A stretch of DNA of 64,000 bases from Thioalkalivibrio sp. ALJT (GCF_000381825.1 NZ_KB907121.1:268001-332000), one strand, 5' to 3'. Numbered from the stretch's first letter, positions 54,333 through 63,619 are shown. The notes: generated by a model from the letters alone, not told the origin. Program-made: numbers and translations.

Positions 54333-54413
54333 TCGTACCCTGCCCCCGGCCGCAAGGGCCGGGTGCGCGCTGTGCCCGCAAGCACCCGGCTGAACCCGCA
54401 CGATGTGCCACAA

Positions 54414-55592
54414 TCAGTGCTCGCGCCCCGGCAGCGACGCCGCCTCAGTCGGCGCCGCACAAGGCGGCAGGGCTCGGCATTCGGCGCCTGTGTCCGGGAC
54501 ATGCGCCGTCGCACCCAGGGTCCGGGCATAGCGTCCCGGCCCCGCCAGGGCGGCCGCGCAACTCGCCGCCTCGCGCGCCTGCTCGCCGCACTCGCGGGCA
54601 ATCAGGACATGTGCGAGGTTATTCCACCCTTCATGGCGCGCCGGATCGCGCTCGATCAATGTCCGCAGTGCGTCTTCGGCCGTGGCCAGATCGCCCTGGG
54701 CGAATGCCACGTTGGCCCGCCCCACATAGGCGATCGCCTCCTCGGGCCAGTGTGCCATCGCCGTCTCGTAGCCAGTGGCCGCCGCCGCGAACCGCCCCGT
54801 CTGCTCCAGCTCGTTCACCGCCCGCAGCCAGCGCAGCGGGGTCGCCGTCGCCGGCAGGGTATCCGGAGCCATTACCAGGAAGGCCCAGCGCTCCCCGCGC
54901 GCCCAGGTACGCTCGAAGCGGGCGAAGGTGTTCACATGGCGCTGAATGGGGCCGCTGCGCAGAAAGATCTCGCGCTCATCCAGGTCGTAGCCAATGACGA
55001 CCGCAAAATGCCATTCGGGGATCATGGCGATGCCGAGATTCTGGAACACCACCACCGGATGGCCCGCGGCAACCTCGCGCAGGATGGATTCCAGCTGCGG
55101 TTCCAGGCGATAGGCGACCTGGTCCCGCGCCCGCACGGCCGCCCGCATCTCGGCCTGCAGGCTCCCCTCGCGGGCGGGGATATAGACCTCGTCGATCAGG
55201 TCATCCAGCGCGGCATCGATACCCCGGGCGTTCAGGGCGGTCGCCAGCGCGGCTGGACCGCACTGGTACTGCTCCTGGGGAAAGAAAGGGGTATCAGTCA
55301 GTTCCACCCGAGTGGGCAGGTCCGCCGGGGGCTCGCTGGCCAGGCCCGCGCTCTGCGGCGCGGTGGCGCAGCCACTCAGCACGAACACCGCGAGCAGGAG
55401 GCCGAACACGACAGCGGCAAGCCCGGGGGCTTGCCGCAGGGAAAGGGGCAACTGGCGCCTGGTGGGCCACGCGGAAAGTTCGGTTACCGATCGCTTCGCC
55501 AGAAGCGCCGGCGCTGCCTTGGGCAAGTGTGAAACAGGGTGGCTATTCCAGCACTTGCCCGCCTGGCTCCGGCATTTCTGGCTGTGCACCAT
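54414..55592 (-). CDS. PA2778-type lipoprotein, cysteine peptidase fold plus TPR-like region
   Basis: Protein of up to 392 residues with C39-like peptidase core: FFPQEQYQCGPAALATAL carries the Cys, and EWHFAVVIGYD the His. The C-terminal third is TPR-like (ATGYETAMAHWPEEAIAYVGRANVAFAQGDLATAEDALRTLI). A lipobox (VLSGC) is present, but with the ATG at 55592 it lies far from the start. A TTG at about 55454 would give a normal lipoprotein signal, so the true start is uncertain. It pairs with a PA2779-type gene just upstream, the arrangement in Pseudomonas. Function unproven; likely envelope maturation. Confidence 0.8.
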   Translation of the reverse strand: MVHSQKCRSQAGKCWNSHPVSHLPKAAPALLAKRSVTELSAWPTRRQLPLSLRQAPGLAAVVFGLLLAVFVLSGCATAPQSAGLASEPPADLPTRVELTDTPFFPQEQYQCGPAALATALNARGIDAALDDLIDEVYIPAREGSLQAEMRAAVRARDQVAYRLEPQLESILREVAAGHPVVVFQNLGIAMIPEWHFAVVIGYDLDEREIFLRSGPIQRHVNTFARFERTWARGERWAFLVMAPDTLPATATPLRWLRAVNELEQTGRFAAAATGYETAMAHWPEEAIAYVGRANVAFAQGDLATAEDALRTLIERDPARHEGWNNLAHVLIARECGEQAREAASCAAALAGPGRYARTLGATAHVPDTGAECRALPPCAAPTEAASLPGREH

Positions 55593-55620
55593 CGTCACCG
55601 CGAACTTCCCGCATGGCCCA

Positions 55621-56043
55621 CTAGTGACTGGCGCGCGCCGGCCCCACGAACGAGAAGACGTCGGTGACACCCACGGCATCAAGGATCACGAACATCAGGA
55701 ACACGATGGCGACCACGCCGATGGCACCAACAGCACCCGCCGGGTCGGTGTCCATGTGCGCTTCCAGACGGGCCAGCTCGGCGTCGGTCAGGCGCGCCAC
55801 GCGCTGCTCGGCACGCTCGGGATCGACCCCCATCTCGACCAGCCGGGCACGGACCTCGGAATCATCAAGCCGTTCCAGCAACTGGGCGCGGGTGTCGGCC
55901 ACGCTGGCCTGCTGGATCAAGCTGCCGGTATCGAGCATACCGGCGCCGGCAAAGGCCGGAGTGGCGGGCAGCAGGGTCAGGGCCAGCGCGACCAGGAAGG
56001 CCGCCGGGGCTGACAGGACTTGTCGGAACGAAGGGACGCGCAT
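55621..56043 (-). CDS. PA2779 family small membrane protein
   Basis: Envelope protein of 140 residues: a signal peptide (cleavage near AFAG), a helical acidic segment (IQQASVADTRAQLLERLDDSEVRARLVEMGVDPERAEQRVARLTDAELARLEAHM) and a C-terminal membrane helix (GAVGAIGVVAIVFLMFVILDAVGV). This is the PA2779 family. The strong GAGGAG ribosome site and the adjacent PA2778-type peptidase suggest it is that enzyme's substrate or partner. Confidence 0.88.
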   Translation of the reverse strand: MRVPSFRQVLSAPAAFLVALALTLLPATPAFAGAGMLDTGSLIQQASVADTRAQLLERLDDSEVRARLVEMGVDPERAEQRVARLTDAELARLEAHMDTDPAGAVGAIGVVAIVFLMFVILDAVGVTDVFSFVGPARASH

Positions 56044-56193
56044 GGACAGACTCCTCGAACAGGGAACGGGTAGCACAACATCTACGAGTGTAACGCGACC
56101 GCGGCACAAAGCGAGTGCCGCAACCCGGGAAAGCGCAGCCCGAATCACAAGCCTCGTGTTTCGCGCCCCGGATTTCGGCCCCGGGGTCCAGCC

Positions 56194-56619
56194 TCAGGTT
56201 TCGTCAGGGGCGTCGACCACGTTGATCTCGTATTCCAGCACTTCGACGCCGCGCGCCCAGGCCCCTCCACACACCGAGTTGTCGCGGGTACGCTCCTGCG
56301 TCTCGCCGGGACCCAGGGTGCGCCACAGGCGGGTCGTGGTGCGGACGTCATCCTCCAGTTCGCCAGGGCAGTTGTACGCGGTTCTGGTCACGCGTACCTC
56401 CAGCCAATCATCGGTGTTATTGGTGGCACGCCACTGGCCACGCACGTTGGCGCAACCATATTCGCGCATGCGGTACTCGAAGCTGACCTCGTCCGGAGAC
56501 CCATCCGCCGGCGCATAATAGGCCCCCTGCGCAAGTACCTGTCCAGGCGCGACGAAAGCAGCGCTCAGCACACTGGCGGCCACAAGGGCGAGAGTGCGAT
56601 TCGGGATTCGCGATTGCAT
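56194..56619 (-). CDS. Secreted hypothetical protein
   Basis: Protein of 141 residues with signal peptide (MQSRIPNRTLALVAASVLSA, cleaved near VLAQG) and a GGAGG ribosome site that fixes the start. The mature domain is acidic and beta-rich, with three cysteines (EYGCANVRG, AYNCPGELE, NSVCGGAW) that could form one disulfide. It resembles a small beta sandwich. I do not recognise the family. It is upstream of, and on the same strand as, the PA2779/PA2778 pair but 150 bases away. Confidence 0.75.
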   Translation of the reverse strand: MQSRIPNRTLALVAASVLSAAFVAPGQVLAQGAYYAPADGSPDEVSFEYRMREYGCANVRGQWRATNNTDDWLEVRVTRTAYNCPGELEDDVRTTTRLWRTLGPGETQERTRDNSVCGGAWARGVEVLEYEINVVDAPDET

Positions 56620-56975
56620 GTAGTCCTCCATCCGCTAGGCGGTATCCGATCCGGGCCCGCCTGACACGGGCTTGTGAGGGCGAAGACGCCCGGTCTGTCG
56701 CAATATGCCAAAGCCCTTTCTTCAACGTGGTTTTGGCTGAACCGAACGCCACGGGCGGCACATTGACAGCACGGGCACCTTGAAGCCTGTCGGGTCCGGG
56801 CGCGTGGCGGGAGAACGGTCCGGAACCGACCGTCGCCCAGCATCACGCAGGGAGCTGAAACGCAAATGAAAGGGGGCATCACCCGTTCAACCCGGGCCCG
56901 CGCCGCTCCAGGGGAAACACCAAGCCGTGCTTTCCTGGCGCAGTCGACCCCGCCGCAGCGGGGAACGGACGCGGC
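56620..56975. other. Intergenic region with short shared motifs
   Basis: This 356-base gap contains AGCCTGTCGGGT (56784-56795), the complement of a motif also present near 7020 and in the rpsT leader. It also holds a dyad ACGGTC-N7-GACCGT (56815-56833) and a 15-mer TCACGCAGGGAGCTG (56843-56857) that recurs at 27879. No gene or terminator is evident. Confidence 0.5.
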
Positions 56976-58241
56976 CTACTCGGTGTTCACGTGATAGGGG
57001 GAACAGCGTTTCGGCAGCAGCTCACCGCGAATACGCGGGTAGCAGGGCAGGCCCTGGTCGAACGGCGGCGCGTCCTCGCCCTGAATCAGCGGACGCAGAT
57101 AATCGCGCGCAGCCTGAGTGATGCCGTAGCCATCCGGGGTGATGAAGTCGCGCGGCATCCCCTGTTCAATGTCCGCCACCGTCTCCAGTGGAGTGAAACC
57201 GATACTCCAGCGGTACGGATCATTGGAGTCGCGACGGATGATCGGCATGAAGGCGTCCTCGCCGGCGACCACGCCCTCCACCGCCGCCCGGCCACAGGCA
57301 TAGGCCTGGTCCACATCCACCTTCGAGGCGATATGGCGGGCGGCACGCTGAATGTAATCCACGACCGCCCAGTGCAGTTTGTGCCCGGTCTTCTCCCGGA
57401 TCAATTCGGCCAGCCGCGGCGCAGCACCACCCAGCTGGGTGTAGGCATAGACATCGTGGCTCTGGGCCACCGAGAAGAGCCCGCCATCCGGGTTCTTGAT
57501 GCCCTCGGAGACCACCACCACACAGTAGCCATGACGCTCGATCGTCCGCTGCAGATGTTCGATGAAGTCGTCCTGGTCGAACGGGATCTCCGCGAACAGG
57601 ATCAGCATCGGGGGCTGGCCGTCGAATTCCTGGGCCAGCGCGGCCGCGGCGGCCAGCCAGCCAGCATGGCGCCCCATCACCTCCATCACGAAGACCTTGG
57701 TCGAACTGGTGTGCATCGATTCCACGTCCAGGCTGGCCTCGCGCACCGTGGTCGCGATGAACTTGGCCGCAGAGCCGAAGCCGGGGCTGGAATCGGTGAC
57801 GGCGAGATCGTTGTCGATGGTCTTGGGCACGCCGATCGCCTTGATCGGGAAGCCCATGCGCTCCCCCATCTTCGCCACCTTCAGTGCGGTATCCATGGAA
57901 CCGCCGCCCCCGTTGTAGAAGAAGGTGCCAATGTCATGGGCGCGGAACACCTCGACCAGGCGTTCGTATTGCTCCGGGTCCTTGTCGGGGTCGCCCAGAT
58001 CAAACCGACAGGATCCGAACGCACCGCCCGGGGTGTGCCTCAGCGCGGCCAGCGTCAGCGGATCCTCCTGATCGAGATCAATGATCTCCTCGCGCAGCAC
58101 GCCCAGGATGCCGTCGCGCGCGGCATAGATGCTTCCGAAATGGGCCGGATGGGCGCGCACCGCCTCGATCACCCCCCAGGCGCTGGCATTGATGACGGCG
58201 GTGACCCCGCCGGACTGGGCGTACAATACGTTCTGCGGCAT
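56976..58241 (-). CDS. pfp: Pyrophosphate-type 6-phosphofructokinase
   Basis: Phosphofructokinase of 421 residues, close to the PPi-dependent group of chemolithotrophs and methanotrophs. The PKTIDND motif (139-145) has Lys at the position that selects pyrophosphate. The substrate loop is EVMGRHAGWLAAAAAL. The phosphoryl-donor loop, usually GGDGS or GGDDS, reads GGGGS (111-115) and so lacks the usual Asp. Such enzymes are reversible and may also act on sedoheptulose bisphosphate in the Calvin cycle. It is divergent from fbp, so the two opposing reactions share a promoter region. Confidence 0.88.
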   Translation of the reverse strand: MPQNVLYAQSGGVTAVINASAWGVIEAVRAHPAHFGSIYAARDGILGVLREEIIDLDQEDPLTLAALRHTPGGAFGSCRFDLGDPDKDPEQYERLVEVFRAHDIGTFFYNGGGGSMDTALKVAKMGERMGFPIKAIGVPKTIDNDLAVTDSSPGFGSAAKFIATTVREASLDVESMHTSSTKVFVMEVMGRHAGWLAAAAALAQEFDGQPPMLILFAEIPFDQDDFIEHLQRTIERHGYCVVVVSEGIKNPDGGLFSVAQSHDVYAYTQLGGAAPRLAELIREKTGHKLHWAVVDYIQRAARHIASKVDVDQAYACGRAAVEGVVAGEDAFMPIIRRDSNDPYRWSIGFTPLETVADIEQGMPRDFITPDGYGITQAARDYLRPLIQGEDAPPFDQGLPCYPRIRGELLPKRCSPYHVNTE

Positions 58242-58623
58242 ACGAATCCTCCGTTACCCGACACTCGGGGAAGCGCGGAACAAGGTCGTCCGGACCTGCT
58301 CGGCGCACGCGACGCTGGATCATCCTGGCGATCTTGGCACTGATGCGGGGGTTGCCGCTTGCTGCGGACTCAACGGCCCCTGCCGTGGTCGATTCTGACG
58401 GCACGTCCCTGTGCCGCCGGAAAGGCCGCGCCGGAACCCATGCAGGGCCAGTGCCATCTCGACCCCACGCCAGGTCACACGCACCGATCGGCCCACCCGG
58501 GTGCTTTTGCTACACTATCCCGGTTAAGACACCCGGCGCACCGGGGCCGTTCGCCCCGTCTTGGTGCTTTCCGCACCCCGATTGCGCAGCGTCACCGATT
58601 CACAACAGCACCAGGATTGCATC
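58242..58623. promoter_or_regulatory. Divergent pfp/fbp control region
   Basis: A 382-base non-coding gap. An extended -10 (TGC-TACACT at 58508-58516) reading toward fbp predicts a start near 58523, giving a leader of about 100 bases. No convincing -35 is visible. A CbbR-type site might be expected in an autotroph, but I could not identify one with confidence. Confidence 0.4.
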
Positions 58624-59637
58624 ATGCATATCGGAACCACTCTGACCAACTACATTATCGAGACCCAGCGCGGTATCGAGGGCGCAACCGGCGAATTCAC
58701 CGGCCTGCTGAACGATATCGGCACGGCCTGCAAGAAGATTTCGGCCCTGGTCGACAAGGGCGACCTGGTCGGCGTCCTCGGCTCGGCCGGCTCCGAGAAC
58801 GTACAGGGCGAGACTCAGAAGAAGCTCGACATCATCACCAACGAGGTCTTCATCGAGGCACTGGGCCACAACGGCCACGCCGCCGGTCTGGCCTCCGAGG
58901 AAATGGACGAAATCTGCGAAATGCCGAAGGACACCCCACGCGGCCACTATCTGGTCCTGTTCGACCCGCTGGACGGCTCCTCGAACATCGACGTGAACGT
59001 CTCCGTCGGCACCATCTTCTCCATCCTCAAGGCCCCCGAGGGCGTCGAGGATCCGAAGACCGAGGACTTCCTGCAGCCGGGTACGCAGCAGGTCGCCGCC
59101 GGCTACTGCCTGTACGGCCCGTCCACCATGATGGTGATGACCACCGGCAAGGGCGTGCAGATGTTCACCCTGGACAAGGACTTCGGCGAGTTCCTGCTGA
59201 CCAAGAACAGCGTGCAGATCCCGGAAGAGACCCAGGAATTCGCGATCAACATGTCCAACAGCCGCTTCTGGGAAGCGCCGGTGAAGCGCTACATCGACGA
59301 ATGCCTGGCCGGCAAGGAAGGTCCGCGCGGCAAGGACTTCAACATGCGCTGGGTGGCCTCCATGGTCGCCGAGGTGCACCGCATCCTGTCGCGCGGCGGC
59401 GTGTTCATGTACCCGATGGATTCGAAGATGCAGGCCAAGGGCACAGCCGGCAAGCTGCGCCTGATGTACGAGGCCAACCCGATGAGCTTCATCATCGAAC
59501 AGGCCGGAGGGGCCTCTACCACCGGCCGCGAGCGCATCATGGACGTACGCCCCGAGGGCATCCACCAGCGCGTGCCGGTAGTGCTTGGCGCGAAAAACGA
59601 AGTGGAGCTGATCACCCGCTACCACAACGAGGGCTGA
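58624..59637 (+). CDS. fbp: Fructose-1,6-bisphosphatase class 1
   Basis: Calvin-cycle and gluconeogenic phosphatase of 337 residues. The metal and substrate motif [10 protein letters not shown] starts at residue 114, and [11 protein letters not shown] and [21 protein letters not shown] complete the class 1 signature. Reading frame continues upstream, but [11 protein letters not shown] is the family start. It is followed by a strong terminator and is divergent from the PPi-type phosphofructokinase. Confidence 0.97.
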   Translation: MHIGTTLTNYIIETQRGIEGATGEFTGLLNDIGTACKKISALVDKGDLVGVLGSAGSENVQGETQKKLDIITNEVFIEALGHNGHAAGLASEEMDEICEMPKDTPRGHYLVLFDPLDGSSNIDVNVSVGTIFSILKAPEGVEDPKTEDFLQPGTQQVAAGYCLYGPSTMMVMTTGKGVQMFTLDKDFGEFLLTKNSVQIPEETQEFAINMSNSRFWEAPVKRYIDECLAGKEGPRGKDFNMRWVASMVAEVHRILSRGGVFMYPMDSKMQAKGTAGKLRLMYEANPMSFIIEQAGGASTTGRERIMDVRPEGIHQRVPVVLGAKNEVELITRYHNEG

Positions 59638-59677
59638 TCTCTCCCTCCCCCGCGCGGCGGCCCGCCGCGCGGCCCCA

Positions 59678-59711
59678 AAGGCCCGGCCCCGCAAGGCGCC
59701 GGGCCTTTTTT
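59678..59711 (+). terminator. Terminator of fbp
   Basis: A perfect 10-bp stem (AAGGCCCGGC and complement) with six T residues. A second GC hairpin (CGCGCGGCGG / CCGCCGCGCG) lies between it and the stop codon. Confidence 0.93.
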
Positions 59712-59789
59712 GATCCCGCTAATCACCAGGCCGCAACGGCGGCCCGGGGCTGCGGCAAGGCGGTGCCTGTATAAGGCCGTGCTGTCCTG

Positions 59790-60740
59790 CTACGAGATCG
59801 CGTTCTTTTTCATGCGATACAGCAGGGTGTCGCGCGTGATCCCCAGCAGGCGGGCGGCGCGCGAACGATTGCCGGCGGTACGCTCCAGGGCCTGCCGGAT
59901 CAGGTCGATCTCCAGACGTTCCAGACTCAGACCATCCGGCGGGATCACCCACGGGCCCTGCTGCCGGTCGCGCGGGGACTGGAGCCAGGAATCCGGCAGG
60001 TCCTGCGGCTGGATCGTCTGCCCAGCCATGAAGATCACACAGCGTTCGACCAGATTCTTCAGCTCGCGCACGTTCCCGGGCCATGGCCAGCGTTCGAGCC
60101 AGCGCACCAGCGCCGGCGTGAACCGTGGTGGTTCAAGCCCATGGGCGCTGGCGAGCTCCAGGCGGAAATGCTCGACCAGGCGTCGCACATCACCCTGGCG
60201 CTGGCGCAACGGCGGCATTTCCAGCGGCACCACGAACAACCGATAGAACAGGTCGGGGCGGAAATGGCCCACGGCCACATGCTGATTCAGGTCCTGGTGG
60301 GTCGCGGCGATCACACGCACATCCACCTGCTCGGGTCGGGCCGCCCCCAGCGGCTGGCATTCGCCGCTCTCCAGAAAGCGCAGCAGCTTGGCCTGCGCCC
60401 CGGGCGGCAGTTCGGCGATCTCGTCCAGCAGCAGCGTGCCGCCATGCGCCTGACGAATCAGGCCCTGCTGGGCCTCACGTGCCCCGGTGAAGGCCCCGCG
60501 CCGATGGCCGAACAGCTCCGACTCGACCAGATCGGCCGGCAGGGAGGCGCAGTTCACGCTGACCAGGGGGCCCGCACTGCGCCGACTGTGTGCATGGATT
60601 CGGCGCGCCAGCCGTTCCTTTCCGGTTCCGCTCTCGCCCTGGATCAATACGGTGGCATCGGTGCGCGCCACCAGGTTCGCCTGACGCATCAGTGCCTGCA
60701 GTTCGGGGGAGTCACCAATCAGTTCCGAGGGGGTGTCCAT
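59790..60740 (-). CDS. Sigma-54 activator without receiver domain
   Basis: PspF-like enhancer-binding protein of 316 residues made of only the AAA+ and DNA-binding domains. Walker A is GESGTGKE (35-42), the sigma-54 contact loop GAFTGA (82-87), Walker B LLLDEIAE (103-110), the arginine-finger region FRPDLFYRL, and a Fis-type helix-turn-helix ends the protein (NRSRAARLLGITRDTLLYRM). No sensory domain precedes it, so it must be controlled by a partner, by expression level, or be constitutively active. It is divergent from a copper receptor that has a sigma-54 promoter, so it is the likely regulator of that operon. Confidence 0.92.
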   Translation of the reverse strand: MDTPSELIGDSPELQALMRQANLVARTDATVLIQGESGTGKERLARRIHAHSRRSAGPLVSVNCASLPADLVESELFGHRRGAFTGAREAQQGLIRQAHGGTLLLDEIAELPPGAQAKLLRFLESGECQPLGAARPEQVDVRVIAATHQDLNQHVAVGHFRPDLFYRLFVVPLEMPPLRQRQGDVRRLVEHFRLELASAHGLEPPRFTPALVRWLERWPWPGNVRELKNLVERCVIFMAGQTIQPQDLPDSWLQSPRDRQQGPWVIPPDGLSLERLEIDLIRQALERTAGNRSRAARLLGITRDTLLYRMKKNAIS

Positions 60741-60831
60741 CAGACCACATTTAACCGGGTTGAACAGGACTGAAAGCCTGCCCGGACCGGCCCCGTCTGG
60801 CAAGGCTTGAACGGCGGCACGGGCGGCAATG

Positions 60832-60868
60832 TGCGGTATTTGTCACGCCGGGTGTGGCATTTGCCGCA
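60832..60868. promoter_or_regulatory. Tandem upstream activating sites for the sigma-54 activator
   Basis: Two related 16-mers, TGCGGTATTTGTCACG (60832) and TGTGGCATTTGCCGCA (60853), lie 21 bases apart, about two helical turns. The second is a near-perfect dyad (TGTGGCA-TT-TGCCGCA). They stand 80-115 bases upstream of the sigma-54 promoter, the usual distance for enhancer sites. Confidence 0.55.
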
Positions 60869-60946
60869 CCCGTGGCCTGCTTGCCGGCCGGGCGTCCCGG
60901 CGCAAAATCGCGGGCCCAACAGTGGGTTGAGAGGCCCCACTCGGGC

Positions 60947-60962
60947 TGGCACGGGGTTTGCC
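60947..60962 (+). promoter_or_regulatory. Sigma-54 promoter of the copper receptor operon
   Basis: TGGCACGGGGTTTGCC matches the consensus TGGCACG-N4-TTGC(A/T) at every position but the last, with GG and GC at the required spacing. Transcription would start near 60973, leaving a 28-base leader with a CAGGA ribosome site before the ATG at 61001. Confidence 0.88.
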
Positions 60963-61000
60963 ATGGTTCGGTCTCCTGATGGACAACGGAGCAGGACGCA

Positions 61001-62962
61001 ATGAAAACTCGATACAGCTTGCCGGGCTGTCTGATGGGCGCAGGCCTGATGCTCGCCGTGACTCCCCTGGCAGCCGATGAACCGCCGCGACTGAGCCCGG
61101 TGGTCATCACGACTTCCCCCATGACCGGTCCGGGCATGGTCACCACCGACCCGCGTCAGCCCCGCCTGCCGCTGCCCGCCCATGATGGCGGCGCCTATCT
61201 CGGGACCATCCCGGGTTTTTCGGTCAGCCGCAAGGGCGGCACCAGCGGGGACCCGGAGCTGCGTGGGCTGGGCGGCTCGCGCCTGTCGATCCTGCTGGAC
61301 GACGACCCGATCCTCGGCGGCTGCGGGGGGCGGATGGACCCGCCAACGGCCTATGTCTACCCGCAGGCCTACGAGCACATCGAGGTCACCAAGGGACCTC
61401 AGAGCGTGCGCCATGGTGCCAGCCCCGCCGGCGTGGTGCGCTTCGAGCGCGCGGCCCCCCAGTTTGAAACCGCCGGAGAGATCCAGGGCTTTACGGGGAT
61501 CACCGTGGGTCGCTTCGACCGCTTTGATCTGGTCACGGATATCGCGACCGGAAACGAGCACGGCTACATCCGCGGCATTGGCACCCTGTCCGACCAGTCC
61601 GACTATCGCGATGGCGACGGCAACACGGTGCACTCGCAGTACTCGCGCTGGAGTGGCACCGGCATTGTCGGATGGCGCCCGGATGACGACACCCTGGTCG
61701 AGTTCACCCTGGACCGCTCGGATGCCGAAGCCGCCTACGACGATCGGGGCATGGACGGCACGCAATTCGAGCGCACCGGCTACAGCCTGGCCGTGACCCG
61801 AGAGCGCCTCGCACCCTGGCTGGACCAGATCGAGGCCCGGGTCTTCTACAACGCAATCGACCATGTGATGGACAACTTTACGCTGCGCGAGCCACCGGGC
61901 ATGCCGATGGTCAGCTACCCCGACCGTGTGACGACCGGGGCGCGCCTCGCCGCTGATTTCGTGCTGCCGGGCGAGGCCCTGCTGCACGCGGGGGCCGAAT
62001 ATCAGCGCAACCGGCACCGCGGCAACCGCCTGATGGGCATGGCGGCGCTCGGCTGGCGAGACGTGCCACGTAACGACACCGCCCGATTCCGCGATACCGG
62101 CGTGTTCGCGGAGCTGGAGTATCCGCTGACGGACACCCGCCGCCTGGTAACGGGGCTGCGCATGGATCGCTCGCGGGCCGAGGCCCAGGCCGAAAACGGA
62201 TTCGGCGGGGCCGCGGCCGGGAGCGTCGACAGCAGCAACCAGATGAGCGGCTTCCTGCGGGTCGAACAGGACTTCGCGGCCTGGCCGGCCACCGGGTACC
62301 TGGGTATCGGGCGGGCCGAACGCGCCGCCGACTTCTGGGAACGCCGTCGCGTGTTCGAGCTGGAGACCGAGACACTCACTCAGCTGGATCTGGGCGTACA
62401 GGTGCATCATGGCGACCTGACCGGATCCCTGGCCATCTTCTACGGTCAGTTCGATGACTACATCCTGATCGCCCGCGAGGCCCCCGAGGCGCGCAACGTC
62501 GATGCCACCACCTATGGCGCAGAGCTGGATCTGGCCTGGGCGCTGCACCCAAGCTGGACCGCCCGCGCCAGCGCCGCCTGGGTGCGCGCCCGGAATGACA
62601 GTGATGGCGTGCCCCTGGCACAGACGCCCCCCGCCGAGCTCACCCTGGGCCTGGAGTACGCGGCCGGGAACCGCTTTGCCGGGGCGCAGGTGCGCGGCGT
62701 TGCGCGCCAGGACCGCATCCACCTCGATCACGGCACCATCTACAGCTTTGATACCGAGGAAACGCCCGGATTTGCCACCGCCGCGGTCTATGCCGGGATG
62801 GAGGTCTTCGGAAACTCGCGGATCACCTTCGGTATCGACAACCTGTTCGACCGCAGCTACCGCGAGCATATCCAGCGCGGTCAGGCCGAGCTCGGCACCG
62901 CGACACGATCCATCAACGAGCCGGGTCGCACGCTATGGGCCAACTGGACCGTAGAATTCTGA
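61001..62962 (+). CDS. TonB-dependent copper receptor (OprC/NosA type)
   Basis: Outer-membrane receptor of 653 residues for copper. The signal peptide (cleavage near LAADE) is followed by TonB box-like PVVITTSP. The plug carries RKGGTSGDPELRGLGGSRLSILLDDDPILGGCGGRMDPPTAYV, which is the OprC signature with Cys and Met likely binding copper. The barrel ends in phenylalanine (WTVEF). It is preceded by a near-consensus sigma-54 promoter and followed by a PCuAC chaperone, forming a copper-acquisition operon. Confidence 0.93.
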   Translation: MKTRYSLPGCLMGAGLMLAVTPLAADEPPRLSPVVITTSPMTGPGMVTTDPRQPRLPLPAHDGGAYLGTIPGFSVSRKGGTSGDPELRGLGGSRLSILLDDDPILGGCGGRMDPPTAYVYPQAYEHIEVTKGPQSVRHGASPAGVVRFERAAPQFETAGEIQGFTGITVGRFDRFDLVTDIATGNEHGYIRGIGTLSDQSDYRDGDGNTVHSQYSRWSGTGIVGWRPDDDTLVEFTLDRSDAEAAYDDRGMDGTQFERTGYSLAVTRERLAPWLDQIEARVFYNAIDHVMDNFTLREPPGMPMVSYPDRVTTGARLAADFVLPGEALLHAGAEYQRNRHRGNRLMGMAALGWRDVPRNDTARFRDTGVFAELEYPLTDTRRLVTGLRMDRSRAEAQAENGFGGAAAGSVDSSNQMSGFLRVEQDFAAWPATGYLGIGRAERAADFWERRRVFELETETLTQLDLGVQVHHGDLTGSLAIFYGQFDDYILIAREAPEARNVDATTYGAELDLAWALHPSWTARASAAWVRARNDSDGVPLAQTPPAELTLGLEYAAGNRFAGAQVRGVARQDRIHLDHGTIYSFDTEETPGFATAAVYAGMEVFGNSRITFGIDNLFDRSYREHIQRGQAELGTATRSINEPGRTLWANWTVEF

Positions 62963-63015
62963 TCCAATATCGGGCGCACGGGTTTCGCCGGCGCCCCACG
63001 ACGAGGAAGCAAGAG

Positions 63016-63570
63016 ATGAACACATCCATTCGCACGCTTTGCGCACTCGCGCTGGTCGGCCTGTTCGCCACATCCGGTGCACATGCCCATCATGTTGAGG
63101 GCCACGAAGAACCGGGGTTCTGTGACTGCATGGAGGGCGTCGAGATCGATGAGCGGCCCTGGGTGCGCCTGATGCCCCCCGGCATGCGCAACACGGCCGG
63201 CTATATGACCCTGCGAAACACAACGGACGAAGATATCGACCTCGTGTCCGGGTCGTCGCCGGTTGCAGCGGTGACCGAGCTGCATGACCACGTGGAGGAC
63301 GAAGCAGGCGTGATGCGCATGCGCGAGGTCGAGGCCATCACCATTCCGGCCGGTGGCAAGGTAGAACTGCTACCCGGTGGCCTGCACGTGATGCTGATTG
63401 ACCTGCACGAGCCCCTGCAGGAAGGCCAGGCCGTCTCCATTGAACTGCATACCCACTCGGGCGAGCTGTTCACCGTGGAGGCCGAAGTCCGGCGTGCCGA
63501 GGGAGGGATGATGGGTCATGGTCACGAACACGACCAGGGTCATGGGACCGATGGCCATCACCATCACTGA
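63016..63570 (+). CDS. PCuAC periplasmic copper chaperone with His-rich tail
   Basis: Periplasmic copper-binding protein of 184 residues (signal peptide cleaved after AHA). The ligand set follows the H(M)x10Mx21HxM pattern as H90, M102, H124 and M126. An extra N-terminal CDC pair (C36, C38) and a C-terminal tail rich in His (GHGHEHDQGHGTDGHHHH) probably bind further copper. It likely receives copper from the receptor upstream and passes it to SCO or CuA sites. The gene has AAGCAAGAG before its ATG and ends the operon. Confidence 0.93.
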   Translation: MNTSIRTLCALALVGLFATSGAHAHHVEGHEEPGFCDCMEGVEIDERPWVRLMPPGMRNTAGYMTLRNTTDEDIDLVSGSSPVAAVTELHDHVEDEAGVMRMREVEAITIPAGGKVELLPGGLHVMLIDLHEPLQEGQAVSIELHTHSGELFTVEAEVRRAEGGMMGHGHEHDQGHGTDGHHHH

Positions 63571-63619
63571 CCCGTGAGGCACGGGGGTACCCGCGGGTGC
63601 CCCCGCACCGCCCCGGTTT

